64,000 bases of DNA from assembly GCF_041146795.1 (NCBI RefSeq), contig NC_135170.1:27088033-27152032 (forward strand). Direction: 5' to 3'. The stretch is from Maylandia zebra. Its lineage: Eukaryota > Chordata > Actinopteri > Cichliformes > Cichlidae. A program made the translations under genes and the position numbers. Positions 11,201 through 23,300 of this stretch are shown in pieces (the first letter of the stretch is position 1; every line of letters begins with the position of its first letter). The notes beneath the pieces are model-generated. The model did no database searches. It had not been told where the DNA came from and worked only from the letters and a program-made list of their open reading frames with translations.

Positions 11201-14200
11201 GTAGAGCAGGAGCTGCGGGCTACAGACTGCTAACACAAAACCAGTTCTATTGTCTTGCCCTGACACACATTTTTGACTTGACCTACGTACAAAGACAGGA
11301 GTAGATAGAAAAGCATCTTACGTGTTTTACCACTTCAGGAATATATATTGTTTATAAACTGTAGACGACCACTGAAGCATCTCAACATTGTTGTTGAAGA
11401 TTAAACAAAAGGCATGTCAGGAAAGTTTGCAGGACCAACTGAAAGAAGGAAACTGCCACGCGTGAAGGTTTCTTACTGTAGTGTGACAGGTCCAAAGATA
11501 TAGTAAATGTCACAATAGCGATGAGGACTTGAACGAGAGAGACAGTGCAAAGAGTTTTTGTTGTTAAGAAGTATGAAGATAAGAATGTAGAATTCTTTTC
11601 AAGGATGCAGTACAGGAAATTGTTTGATTCTGGCAGAAAGCTTTGAAAGGCGCCAATTTCACTGTCAATTGGAGAACTGATGTGACATGCACAAACACGC
11701 TGCTAAAGTTGCTGAGTAAAGGTAAAGTTTTGGCATTTTTTAGGGAAATGTCTCCTCAAAAAAATGAACATGAACTACCAGAAGACACTCTCCATTAATA
11801 ATAGCATGTAGGAAAAAAAACACAATCAAGATCGGGTCTGCGGCAACTTTTCAAAGCCAACTTTTAGGAAGCATGCCGAAATTGCAGACAAGCCGACAAC
11901 TAACATTAGACAAAGGAGATCAATGATATGTCACTATTAATGTTGCTCCACCTGCGTCTGGCCCACAGGCCTCCAAAATTGGACCACAATACAAGTGAAC
12001 CCACTGCAAATCAAATCCATACCCTTCAAACAGCATTCACCAATGCATTTGAAAGGGAGGTTATTACAAAGTCCTTATAATGTTTGATATGTAGCTTTAT
12101 TAGTAATATATAAAATAGCTAATATACCTTTATATTTCCATTTTTGGGTTACGCTGGTCACATGAAGTTGCATTTACTCATGTGAAGATAAAAAAAAGGT
12201 ATAAATGAAGAAAAAAATGAATGAGAGACCTAAATGAAGCTTCAGATTATCTGCATTTCTACAGGGATTCAGGAGCTGCTTTTCTTCCCTCCTCTCAATG
12301 AGATCCAGGTCTCTTCCCAGTTGCCTAATTCACACAGACATTAGTGTTTGGTTGTGTCTCTTTCACCTGTCTTCTTCAACTGACATTGTCTAGCTGTTTC
12401 AGTTTCATCCTGGATCCCCTGAGCATAGCTAAATGGGCAGGATGACAGTGAGGGGAAAAAAATGAGAGCGTTTCAATGGAGTTTCATTTCAATTCAGAGC
12501 TTTTTCTTTGATGATATATAAATTGACATGTGTGATAGCAGTTTACTATAAATCAATTTAATCCTGAAGTAGCCAAACTATTTTTTCACCTTGTCAGGAT
12601 TCTTGTCTATCACTGCAAAACATTTTCTTTCTTTAATAAATAGAAATAGAAGGGCATCAGGTGTAAAAAAAGCAACAAAAAAAAGCATTTAAATAAAAAT
12701 AAAAAGCATTTAAATAAAAGCTTTTGCAGCAATAAATCTTTAAGTACTCGAGGTCTGCTAGCCAAGGTTTACTGCAAGGCATTCATTATAATGTTAGATA
12801 AAATATACTTGTCGCATCTTGTACATATTGACAACAGTTCTAACCAAAAACCTCATTTGGATTCATGACTCTATCAGACCTCTTACCCCTGATTTTCAGT
12901 CTAAGCCTCGTCTAATCTGGTATACATAAACTTTTGTTTCATTTCCCTTCCTTAAGGATGGCTTCTTGACAGCCACCCTTGACATTAGATGGATCAGCTA
13001 AAGCCTGTGATTCATCTCTCACGTCATGTGTCTGGTTTCTTGCTTGATCATTTCTATTTCTATGGACATAATGTTCAGATACTGTTCATCTGCTGTACAC
13101 ATTCATTTAGGTCTGATACTTTTCAGCAAATAGCTCTTTAGAAATCACCTTGTTGGTGCAAAAATACAATTTTATATATGTCAGAGTGTGTTATCTTAAA
13201 CTAAATATATGGGAACAAAGTATATTTTTGTAACAGGCGGCATGTAAAAAAGCATAGATAGGCATTCGATTGGCTATGGCAGCATACATCCAACGGTTAC
13301 AATGTTACAATAGAAATCTAATCTGGGTCCTCAGCTGCATGATTTGGTCACATCATCACAGTCAATTACCAAAAAATGGCCAGTTCCAGCAGATTCCAGA
13401 TGTGGACACTGAGTCATTGAATTCTCTTTCCTCCTTGAAAGCAGCAAGTTGACTGTGAGCCCTGGGTGTTATTAATAGCCACTGCAGGGGTGTTGAGGGT
13501 CTTTTTACTGTCAAAGGGTGAGGTGGCAGCGCTTTCAGAGCAGTACTGAACCAAAGGCAACTGAACAATGATTTAAACTCAGATAAAACACGTTTCTCTT
13601 TTATTAATTTGTTTTTAAAATGTAAAGGGAGGAGTGCAACAATCGACCAGAGGATGGCAGTGTTGACTGTCACTCCATATGAAGCTCTTATATATGTTTA
13701 TCGTTATGTGTCGCTCCAACTTTAATCAGAGACAAATCAAACAATTTGGGTCACTAAAGTCTCTCCACTTCCCTAATAGCAGATTATAAGAATAAGAAAA
13801 GAGATCAGTTATTTAACCTTTCTTTAGTAGTAAAAAGTTATTTCCCTGTTACAGCAACAGAGCACAGAAATGAAAGTGCTCCTTTTGGCTGTTTTCCACT
13901 GTGTTATGTGCAACAGATGAGAGCAGCAGGAGGGTCCAACATTATTCATGTCCTGAGGCCCACTACAGCAGCACAGGAGGAGTAATCTTTGGTTTTACAG
14001 CTTTTTTTTTTTCTTCTTCTTTTGATAGAGCTATTTCTTCACCGAAGTTACTACATTCAGCTGGTTTTTATGTACTTCTCTTAGACTCGTTTTAGAATTC
14101 TGGTGGTTTTTGTCTGTCATTGCTTTTCTAAAATGAAGCAGTTAATACCGCACACAGTCTTTTTAGTGTTGGCTTGTCACATAGCGTTTTATGTTTGAAA

Positions 14201-16815
14201 AGACAACAAGATAAGTTGTGTGGTTTCAAAGGTGAATCAGCTTGGACTGTGAATTGAATACCAGCCAATTAAACAAAAAAACACAGAGAAAAAACAAAGT
14301 ACTAAAGTCTGAGTCATAATCACTTTAACAAGCACAGCAACAAATTTTCATCTTCACTTGCTAAATAGGCATGTTTAATTGTTTTTTACTGTGATGTTGA
14401 AAAAGTGTAGGTCATTGGATGGGATGAGAGTGACTAGATATATGTGTTTTACTGTTAATGATGTACAATAGACAGATAGATGGACAGGCAATGTAGAATA
14501 GTATATATTTCCAAAACAGTTAAACCTAATAAAAATCCCTGAAAACCCAGTTCAGTTTAAACTTGTATGATTTCTGTATCCAGATAATGACAAAAGTCTA
14601 AGTTAAACAGGCCTAACATAGCTGCAGCAGGATAAGCCTGTGTGTTCATTAGCTACAGTGTATGTGTTCTAATACTTTATCTCTCTAACTGGCAATCTCA
14701 ATTATTGGCAGAGTAGCAGAATTAATATTAGTTTTAACTCGGATCAGCATCCAGCTGCTTAATTTAGATTGACTTCTTGCTTTCTAGCCAATTTATCTGC
14801 TGCTAAACAATTAAAAAAATGTATATAGAGTTATTTGAGAAAATTATTCTTCCTTAAACAAGACAAAGCCCAGTCAAAATACTACAACCACAGCGACAGG
14901 CTTTCCCGCTCACTATTAAGATGCCTCTCCTCCACCAAGTGAGCTCATAGCAACCGACCAAGCTGGAAACCTCTGTGTATGCCACAGAAGGAGCCAATCA
15001 GAGGTGTTTGTCAGCGATGCAAAAATCAAAGAACAGCTCGCTGCAGCAGCCATTCTCCAAGTTTTTTTTTCTTTTCATGTCATTTAAAAGAAAAAAAAGA
15101 AAGAAATTGACTTCAGAACGAGAAAGCTGCTTTCCACGGTTGATCTAGTGAAGCCTAGAAAGACACAGCAAAATCCATAGATCTGCTTATCGCTGCTGCT
15201 CATACTCTATTAAGCATTAACCATTTTGGTTAGTATAGGAAAGGCTTCCACAGATGAAGACAGTGCTGTTTGACCAAGATTAAAACAGCAAACCAGCAGT
15301 GCTCTCTACTGGCAAGAGAACGTTTTAATGCTGTTTATCTCTGTACACTCTGCAGCCTTTATCAGAGTTGCAGGCATGACAAAGGTTTCAGTCAGGACAC
15401 ATGATCCTTTCATATGAGAAATATGGAGTGCATTTCTTTTCAGCGTGGGACATAAAAATATTATTATATACCTAAAAAACGATGTGTAAACTCTAACTTT
15501 GTGCCACATGTATTAATCAATACAAATGTCTATTAAAGATCATTTAAAAATGTGTATTTTAGATCAAATATAAAATAAGACTACAATACACACACCAAGC
15601 TCCATCTGATTTAGATGAATGCTGGAATAAACATAACTATCACTGATATTAACATATAAATCTGCCAGATGTAATTATCAACAACTGAAGAAGGCTGTGC
15701 TGCACATCACGTACACTTCTTAACAGATAATATTTTGCCTATTTGTGGAATGCAGCAGTGGACAATATTTAGCAAATAGTCACTATATATGTAATATAAT
15801 GTGTCTTCATATTGTTAAAAATTCAGTGTTGGAAAATCACCCAATTAAATTAAATCAAATGAATGAGTAAGCACACAGTACTATCTAGATTTGCTTGGCC
15901 TTCAGAGCTTTAGCATGGTTCTCTAAAGATCTCAGATATGAGGAAAAAGAGCAAACACAAAGTTAGTCATTACAGCCATTGATAAGGAAATTGACCTCTG
16001 GAACTGACCCCATCCTACATCATGTGAATGAAGCATTTCTGGCACTGCTGTCAGTTTCTATGTCACATGCAGCTTTTGTCAAAACACATACATCTTAATT
16101 TTTTTCAAATATAACAGCTTTGTTCCAAAAGTATTGTTCAATAACAGATGACAAAATGTTATTGCATATTTAATATGCATATGATGTATGCTTCCAAGTT
16201 TAAGTTTGGAAGTGAAATATATGTTCAGTCAGTTTATCCTTAGACAAATGTTCCTTTGATAATGGGTTACCTATAAGCAGGAAAAAAAACAAAAAAAAAC
16301 TGAAAAACGTCATAAATTCAGTCAATGGCTCAGTGCACTGTGTAATCTTATCTCTTTAACACTGTATCTCAGTTAAAATCTACAGTAAATGCACTCAGTG
16401 GCATGACTCTGCCAGCCACCTGGGCTGACAATATTTTAGAAAGCTTACAAAGAAATGAGATACATAAAAAGAGAAATTTCAGCACAGCAAAAACCGCAGA
16501 GAGGAATGGAAAGTCTAAAATATTCTCATTTTGCAGACTTTGTTATTATTATGCTATTATTATGACACTGAAATGATCAGTATTGATGCTGGGAAGAAAG
16601 GTTTAGAAAGCCCAACTGAAAATTCTAAGAAAAAGTACATGAATAAATGTACTTACTAACAACTCTGACGGAAATGAATGGGTTAATGGTGCAGAAAAAG
16701 TAGACCTGACCAAAAAAAAAAAAAAGAAGCTTGGGGGCTTGGTGGACTTTTCATTCAACATACAGTTGCACAAGGATCAGTCATTCACTATTACACAGGT
16801 TGTCTGCCTTAAATC
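8221..16815. other. Gene-free intergenic DNA upstream of IGFALS
   Basis: About 8.6 kb with no recognisable coding exon. It contains an identical 22-nt repeat at 9112-9133 and 9757-9778, a Tc1-family fragment near 12950-13130, and homopolymer-rich stretches. IGFALS distal regulatory DNA could lie here, but I see no specific site that I can defend. Confidence 0.45.
12945..13130. repeat. Fragment of the same dispersed family as 58.67-58.87 kb
   Basis: A 23-nt block, ATGGCTTCTTGACAGCCACC plus CTT, at 12958-12980 recurs at 58686-58708. Flanking sequence keeps patchy similarity (ATGGATCA, CATCTCTCA, ACTGTTCA) in the same order. The second copy lies in the degenerate Tc1-like relic, so this is probably a piece of that element. 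No ends or target duplication are visible here. Confidence 0.55.
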
Positions 16816-18713
16816 ATGACCTCTGAAACTCAAGGTAAATCTTTTCTGGCCTTTAACTATTAACAATTTTATAATTTAATGTTTATTTCTTATTTCTTAA
16901 CCATATTTTGCATTCTATAATGAATTTATGTATTACATTTTTATATTTACATGTTAATATTCTCTCCACAGCTAGTATGCAAATCATTGCTCTGATGGTA
17001 GTCTGGATATTGGGAACATCACTGGTGTTTCCACAGCCAGACACAGCAGCTACAGAGAAGGTGGCTGAAGATCCCATTCCCTGCTCTAAGGTGTGCACCT
17101 GTCAATACGATGATTTCATCTCGGAGCTCAACATGTACTGCAGTTTTCACAACTTCACACAAGTACCAACTGACATGCCACCATCCACTTATTCTCTCTG
17201 GCTGGATGGCAACCGGTTTACAACGCTCCCAGCCGCAGCTTTTCGGGATTTGACCAACCTGGACTTTTTAAATCTTCAGAATGGCCAGCTGACGACTATT
17301 GACCCTCAGGCTTTCAAGGGCCTTGGGTCACTAGCACATATGCACCTTGAGCGGAATCGCCTCCGGGTATTACCAGGTACAGTCTTCCAGAATACACCCA
17401 ACCTTGCTTCACTTAGTCTGCATAACAACCAACTCAGTCGCATTGAGGAAAGACTGTTTGCAGGACTCTCACAAATGTGGCTTCTTAACCTAGGTTGGAA
17501 CTCATTAACGGTCTTACCTGAGACAGCTTTCCATGACCTGCAAGGTCTGCGAGAGCTGATACTCGCAGGAAACAGACTTGCTTACTTGCAGCCACAGCTC
17601 TTTCAAAACCTTGGTGAGCTCAAAGAGTTAGATTTGACAGGAAATTACCTGAAGGTGATCAAAGCCAACGTGTTTCTTAAACTAACTAAACTGCAAAAGC
17701 TTTACCTGGGACAGAATCAGATTTTAACAGTGGTCCCCAGAGCTTTTGCAGGCATGAAGTCACTTAGATGGCTGGATCTGACAAACAATAAAGTGACTTC
17801 TCTACATGATGACACCTTCCTTGGCCTGCACAATCTCCATGTACTTCGCCTTTCTCACAACTCTATCACTGGAATTAGGCCTAGAACTTTCCGTGATCTG
17901 CAGTACCTAGAAGAACTAAGACTGAGTTACAACAGGATTAGAAATCTGGGGGATAGGATCTTCGAAGATCTTGGCCATTTAGAGGTCCTAGAACTAGAAC
18001 ACAATCAAGTGCAGGAAGCACACGTGGGGGCTTTCACAGGCCTCTCTCATGTGGCTGTCATTAACCTTTCTGGAAGCTGCTTCCGCACTCTTCCAGACCA
18101 AATGTTCAAAGGTCTGCCAAGGCTTCACAGCCTACATCTGGACAGAGGCTGCTTAACTAAGATAACAACTCAAGCTTTCAGAGGACTGTCTGGTTTAAGG
18201 AGGCTATTTCTGCAACGCAACAATATTTCTGTTGTGGAACACCAGAGTTTTGTGGATATGGTAGGCTTATCGGGACTTGATCTGAGTTCCAACAAGCTGG
18301 GTGCTCTCACCACCCATACATTCTCTGGCCTCAAGAATTTGGAGTACTTGCTGTTGTCCAACAATGAGTGTAGACAGTTTTTGCAAAATGGCACAAGGCA
18401 GATTCTTCCAAGGCTGCGCTACCTAGACTTGAGAGATAATGCCTTAACAAGCTTGGCCCCAGACTTCTCTGATAATATAGAAAAACTATTACTGTCTGGA
18501 AACAGGTGGAAATGTGACTGCAGCAACCTCCCACTTAGAAACTACGCGTTGAGGAAGTCACAGGTGATTCCTCGGCTAGTGGAGACCCACGCAGAAGGTG
18601 AAGAGCCTGATACGACAATCACCATATACAACAACATCACATGCACCAGCCCACCTCGCCTAGCAGGTCAGGACTTACGGGATGTGGACGGTGAACACTT
18701 CCAAAACTGCTAA
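16816..18713 (+). CDS. igfals: Insulin-like growth factor-binding protein acid labile subunit
   Basis: Two coding exons: 16816-16834 (ATG, 19 nt, donor GTAAAT) and 16972-18713, joined in frame as MTSETQAS-MQIIALMVVWILG, giving 586 residues. This matches the mammalian layout, where exon 1 encodes only the first few residues. A hydrophobic signal peptide follows, then a Cys-rich LRR N-cap (CSKVCTCQYDD), about 18-19 tandem 24-residue leucine-rich repeats and a C-cap (WKCDCSNLPLR ... ITCTSPP). Family diagnostics include LNLGWNSL, LAGNRLAYLQP, IKANVF, LSHN and LSGLRRLFL. The secreted protein holds IGF-IGFBP3/5 in a ternary serum complex and is made mainly in liver. Compared with human ALS as I remember it (605 residues), one LRR near residues 485-500 seems to be missing, and the C-cap loop lacks two cysteines. 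CPN2 is the nearest alternative but fits less well. An AATAAA lies at 19187. Confidence 0.93.
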
Positions 18714-19186
18714 GCTGCACTACAAAGACAGTTTTATGGAGCTGGTTGGTTAAAATTCTGCTATCAGCATTAGCATTTCAACATTGTAAATTACTTAAGT
18801 TTGATTTGAACATCAAAACTGCAATACTGAAATGTGTTTCATGTTCTTATATAGCTATTAACAGATAAGCTCCTGCCATCTCATGCTTTTACAGAAAATG
18901 CTATTTGTTTCTAAACATATCTGGATTCTCTTCAAAAGAAATCCCATGAAAACCAATATTCCTTTTGCTTCATTAGATATGTTAAATATGTGGTTGTGGT
19001 TGAATGTGATGACAGTTGGCAGATTGTCAACACTAGGAAAAACAAAATGTGATGCAGCAACTTCACAATGCTTTGTGACACATCAATTTATGTTAGTATT
19101 AGAGAGCATGATGGAATGTGAAGAGCTCAATTTGTAATACCTTTGCTGAAGTGCTTCATATGGATATGAGTTTGCCTGAGATATTT

Positions 19187-19192
19187 AATAAA
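19187..19192 (+). terminator. Poly(A) signal of IGFALS
   Basis: AATAAA lies 474 nt after the IGFALS stop codon and is the first canonical hexamer on this strand downstream of the gene. A 3'-UTR of roughly 0.5 kb is implied. Confidence 0.6.
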
Positions 19193-20193
19193 ACATTTCA
19201 AATGTGCAAATGTGGTTCATTGACTTTTGCTAAAATAGTTATAAAATGATCTGTAACACAGATAACTTAACTTTAGCACAGAACGTATTAAGATTATGAT
19301 AAGGCCCGACAGTACTTTAATTGCAGTAATTTCAAGCAAAGTAAAATAATAATATTAATAATTATCATCATCATCATCATCATGGGCCTTTGAAATTTGA
19401 AGAAATGTTTGAACATGAATAACTCAAAACATTTCACAGATTAAATCCTGGCATTTTCACTGGCCTGGCTTACCACAAAAATGAAACAGGATCTGTAATT
19501 TGGAACAAATGCATCAAAAATGTCTGAGTATTGGTTAGTTAAAATTAGAAAAAACATCAAGCAATCCTGTAAAATCGTATGAAGGCCTTGAAATAGTAGG
19601 TATAGTATGGCTATGCACAGCACCTGTAGGGGTGTCCAAATTCATAGCCTGCAATGCATCCACCTGAGGACCCGGCCTTCGCGGTCTACGTGGGCCGGGT
19701 CCTCCGAAGTCCCGGTAGGCCGGAAGTGAGCGGCTGTGAAATTGGACGGTCTAGCCTTCAGTTTTGCGTCATCAGATGTCTCGGTGGAGTTAAATAAACT
19801 CAGCCGTCTGCTCCTTTCTGTCTAAAATATAACAGGACACTGGCGTAAATATTCGATCATCTCAGACTTCTGTTTAATCGGTTTTCTGTTTGACGTTTAT
19901 TCAGCTGTATGAAAACTATAACTTTAAGCAATTTTAGCACGGTAGCTAGCAAACTAGGAAAATTCCTGTTTAAAAGGTCATAAAAGAGTGTTAGCCAGCA
20001 TAAAAAGAACATTTCCCTATATTTAGAAAAGTTACATCCTGGTGAGCTTACCTGCCCTAACACACACACAACGCAACTTTGGAACACTATGCCAATTTAG
20101 TACTTGTTTGCTTTCACATTTTCGCGAAACTTTCGCGTTTCAGTATGGGAATTACTGGCAGCATTTGAAGGCAACACTGTTGTGAAGCTTCTC
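19193..20193. other. Intergenic region between IGFALS and DNAAF8
   Basis: This has a short CAT/ATC repeat near 19366-19384 and a GC-rich patch at 19660-19760 with a perfect inverted repeat, otherwise AT-rich DNA. The start GGGGTGTCCAAA at about 19629 resembles hAT-family ends, but no matching second end was found. The DNAAF8 promoter is expected at its 3' edge. Confidence 0.5.
19666..19704. repeat. GC-rich inverted repeat (12-bp arms)
   Basis: GAGGACCCGGCC at 19666-19677 is matched by its exact reverse complement at 19693-19704, with a 15-nt loop. It stands out as a CpG-containing island in AT-rich DNA and probably belongs to a short transposon-derived sequence that begins near 19629. Confidence 0.6.
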
Positions 20194-20208
20194 GTTTCCA
20201 ATGGTAAC
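20194..20208 (+). promoter_or_regulatory. X-box-like RFX site upstream of DNAAF8
   Basis: GTTTCC-AAT-GGTAAC fits the X-box consensus RYYNYY-N(1-3)-RRNRAC recognised by RFX transcription factors, which drive ciliary genes together with FOXJ1. It sits 107 nt before the DNAAF8 start codon, the position typical of X-boxes in cilium genes. An additional GGCAAC half-site lies at about 20170. The site is inferred from sequence only. Confidence 0.6.
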
Positions 20209-20314
20209 CAAGAAGTACCCAGGGACTAGCAATTACACATTCAGCTCAAAGACACACCAACAACACAAAAAACGTTCTTACTTTAAATTAGTTTCTTTTT
20301 ATACATTGTTATAA

Positions 20315-23300
20315 ATGGATTTTAACCGTTCTTCGTGTTGGAATTCAATTTTGGAGAAAGTTAAACCAAATATTCCTACCATGGACTTTGACCTTTCACC
20401 TGTAAGTTGTGTTTTTAAACTTAAATCTTGCTAACGTCCGCTAATAACTATTTATTTACACAATTAATGCCGTTTTAACGTTGTATAGCCAGAGAAAGAC
20501 GAAATCATCGCCATATATGAAAGACCAGCTGCTCTTTCCCTGAAGCTTCCTGAGGACTTCAACAGTTTTTCAGTAGATGCTGAATTTGAGGTCAGTGAAT
20601 TTTTTTTTTTTATTCTTAATGATAGAAAAATCATGAAACCCAAGCAAACGAATGACTGATTATGATGACATGAATGATAATAATAAATACTCAATTTCCC
20701 TCTGTTTCTGTGATTCTGATTCTGAATGATCATTGTTATTTCTTATTTTTATTATTTTTATTTGTCTCGTTTCCCTCAATCAGGAGCTCCCAAAGCCATT
20801 ATCTGAAGAGATTTGCAAAACGATGAATGTTAGTGAAACTGTAGAAAGCAGTACATTAGCCTGTGTGGATGATGCTGAGGTGGGATATACTGGTCTGGTT
20901 AGAGCACAGCACCATAAAGCCACAGCATTTTAAATGTACTTTGTTTTCTTGTTATCATTAAAGGCGGGTGCTGGTGAGGATAATTCTGAGGTGTTGAATA
21001 AAGGAGTCAAGCTGAAGGCCTCTTTAAAACCAGACCTGGAAAATGTGAAATCCTATGATGGTTGCCCTGTTCTCTCACTTGCTGTAAGTTTGAAGAGTAG
21101 AAAAACATCATATGAAAGCAGTTATAAACAATGCAAGTAAATATTCTCTAAAAACTTACATTCAGAGCCTTGACCAGTGGGACTTGGATGATGCCCTTAA
21201 AAATCTAAAAGAGAACAAGCTGTCTTTGCAACCCCATGTAACAGTGGCACCCCTGAAAACGCATCAAGGTAAGTCATTATGAAACGATTCACTGAGGCTG
21301 TAGTGATCGATGACAGGTTTATGAACTGAATCTTTGTTTTGCAGGTGGTGGCACAGACAAGTTGCAGGAGAATATAATGGAGAAATTAGCTGCTTTCTGT
21401 AAGAATCAGACTGCGTCTGTGTTAGAACCTGTGAGTCCAGACTCCGACAAGTAAGTCATATCACTGCCCAGGATCCGTGAGCCTTTAAAGATAATATTAT
21501 TATAATAATCGACCTTTTTCTTGCAGAGAAAATAGAATGTCGAGCAGATCAGTGGAAAAGTGCGGAATAGATTTGCAGTTAAGCCACCGGGAATGTTCCA
21601 CTGTTTATATTGACCTGCGTTGCCCTGATCCCTCAGTAAAACCAGCAAGAACATCCCCAAGTCTTCCATCAGAGACGTCAGCCAAACACAACAACACTCA
21701 CCAGAAAACATCACCTGCAAAGAAAAACAATTTAAAAGTGCACTGTGGATTGCATATGGGAGGCAGGTAAATACATCCTGCGTCAGGAACGTTGGTCACA
21801 CTTCAGTTGTGCTTGTTTTCTTTATGCTCATGTTGTCATTGCTGTGCTTGCAGGGAAGAGACTGGAAAGAGTATGTTGCTTAAAAAAGTAAGGGAGATGA
21901 ATAGAAATGAGAATAAATATCCTGATAAACGTATGCGTCATCCAGAGCTCGGCGTGGAAGCAAGCACAGATGTTAAGTCAGAACATCTGTGGGTAGATAA
22001 ACAATCCGAACCTGAAGTGGAAAGCCCACAAACTGTTTTAGGAAGTTTAGTTAAAGAACCAAAACAGCAGAGGTATGGAGTTTGTTTTGTTTGCCTTTAT
22101 TTGTATTAACTCTTATAAACAAATATGTTAACCGCGATGATGACGAACTATTAGGGACCAACTGAGACGACGGGTTAAGAAGGCGTCTCACCATGAACAA
22201 GCCCAGGAAACTCTTAGGCAGCTGGAAAAACATTGTCCAACCAAATCTGTGTCCGGGAAGCAGCCAGCTGCCGAAATGACTGATGTTCTCTATGAGTTTG
22301 TAAGTGTCACTTAATTCAGAGTAAATGCACAGTGCATTTCCCTACACTTACTACTTCCCATTTTTCAGGAAGCATCTCATCAAGAGCCAATCAGCACACT
22401 ACCAGCAGGTATTGAAAGTAAGGGCTCCATGCTGCTGAAAGTCAACCTCTGCAGTCCTGGTGTGATAGAAGACAGAGGACATGGGAAGAGAAAATATCCA
22501 GCTGCAACCAAATTGCACATCTATAACACTTTAGTGGCATGGTTTCTGTCTCTGGTTAGTGGACAGTGGCTTCTATCTTCTTATGTTAGCCATACTGTAG
22601 TTTGTTTTTTTGAGTTCTTTCCCCTCTGTGTTCATGTTTTGTCAGGTCGGTTCAGAGCCACGTAGCAGTGAAGACAAGATCAGTGCAAAGGTCCCATTCT
22701 GGGTTGCAGGACTTCACCAGCTGTGGACAGAAGATGGACTGGCTTTGCATGTTTTAATTGTGGCTCGTCACTGTTATCCAGCAAGGGTACATGCAAAACA
22801 AAAGAGGAAGAAATTACACACACAAAAAAACATTTAAACTGCACAAAACTGATCTTTTAAATTCTGATTTGAGCCAATTCAGTCTGTGGCCTAAATCAGA
22901 CACAGGTCTGTATATAGTTTGCAAAGATTGTAGGTACATCATGAGTTCAGACTGAACAGTAAAATCAGAATTCATGTCACCGGTCTCTAACCTGACCTGA
23001 GAGTTGAGTGGAGATGTGCTGGCAGACACAGTTCCTTTTTTGTAATTACCCCCCTGCAACTTTTAGCTAAAACTTTCACCACCAGGATGCAAAATTTTAC
23101 CAGCGACTCTTACTGCTTTTGAGACTTCTTTGAAGCTAACTTAGTTCCTCAAGAGGCTCTACCCTTTCCCAGATTGGCATTGTAAAATGCTTGTAGAAGT
23201 TTTTTTTAATGCTTTGCCTGCTTAAATAAAGGATAAAGTGACATGGTACTTGGCATGACATGAAAGTATGGCCTGGCTCTAGTTCAGCTGCACAGGCTAT

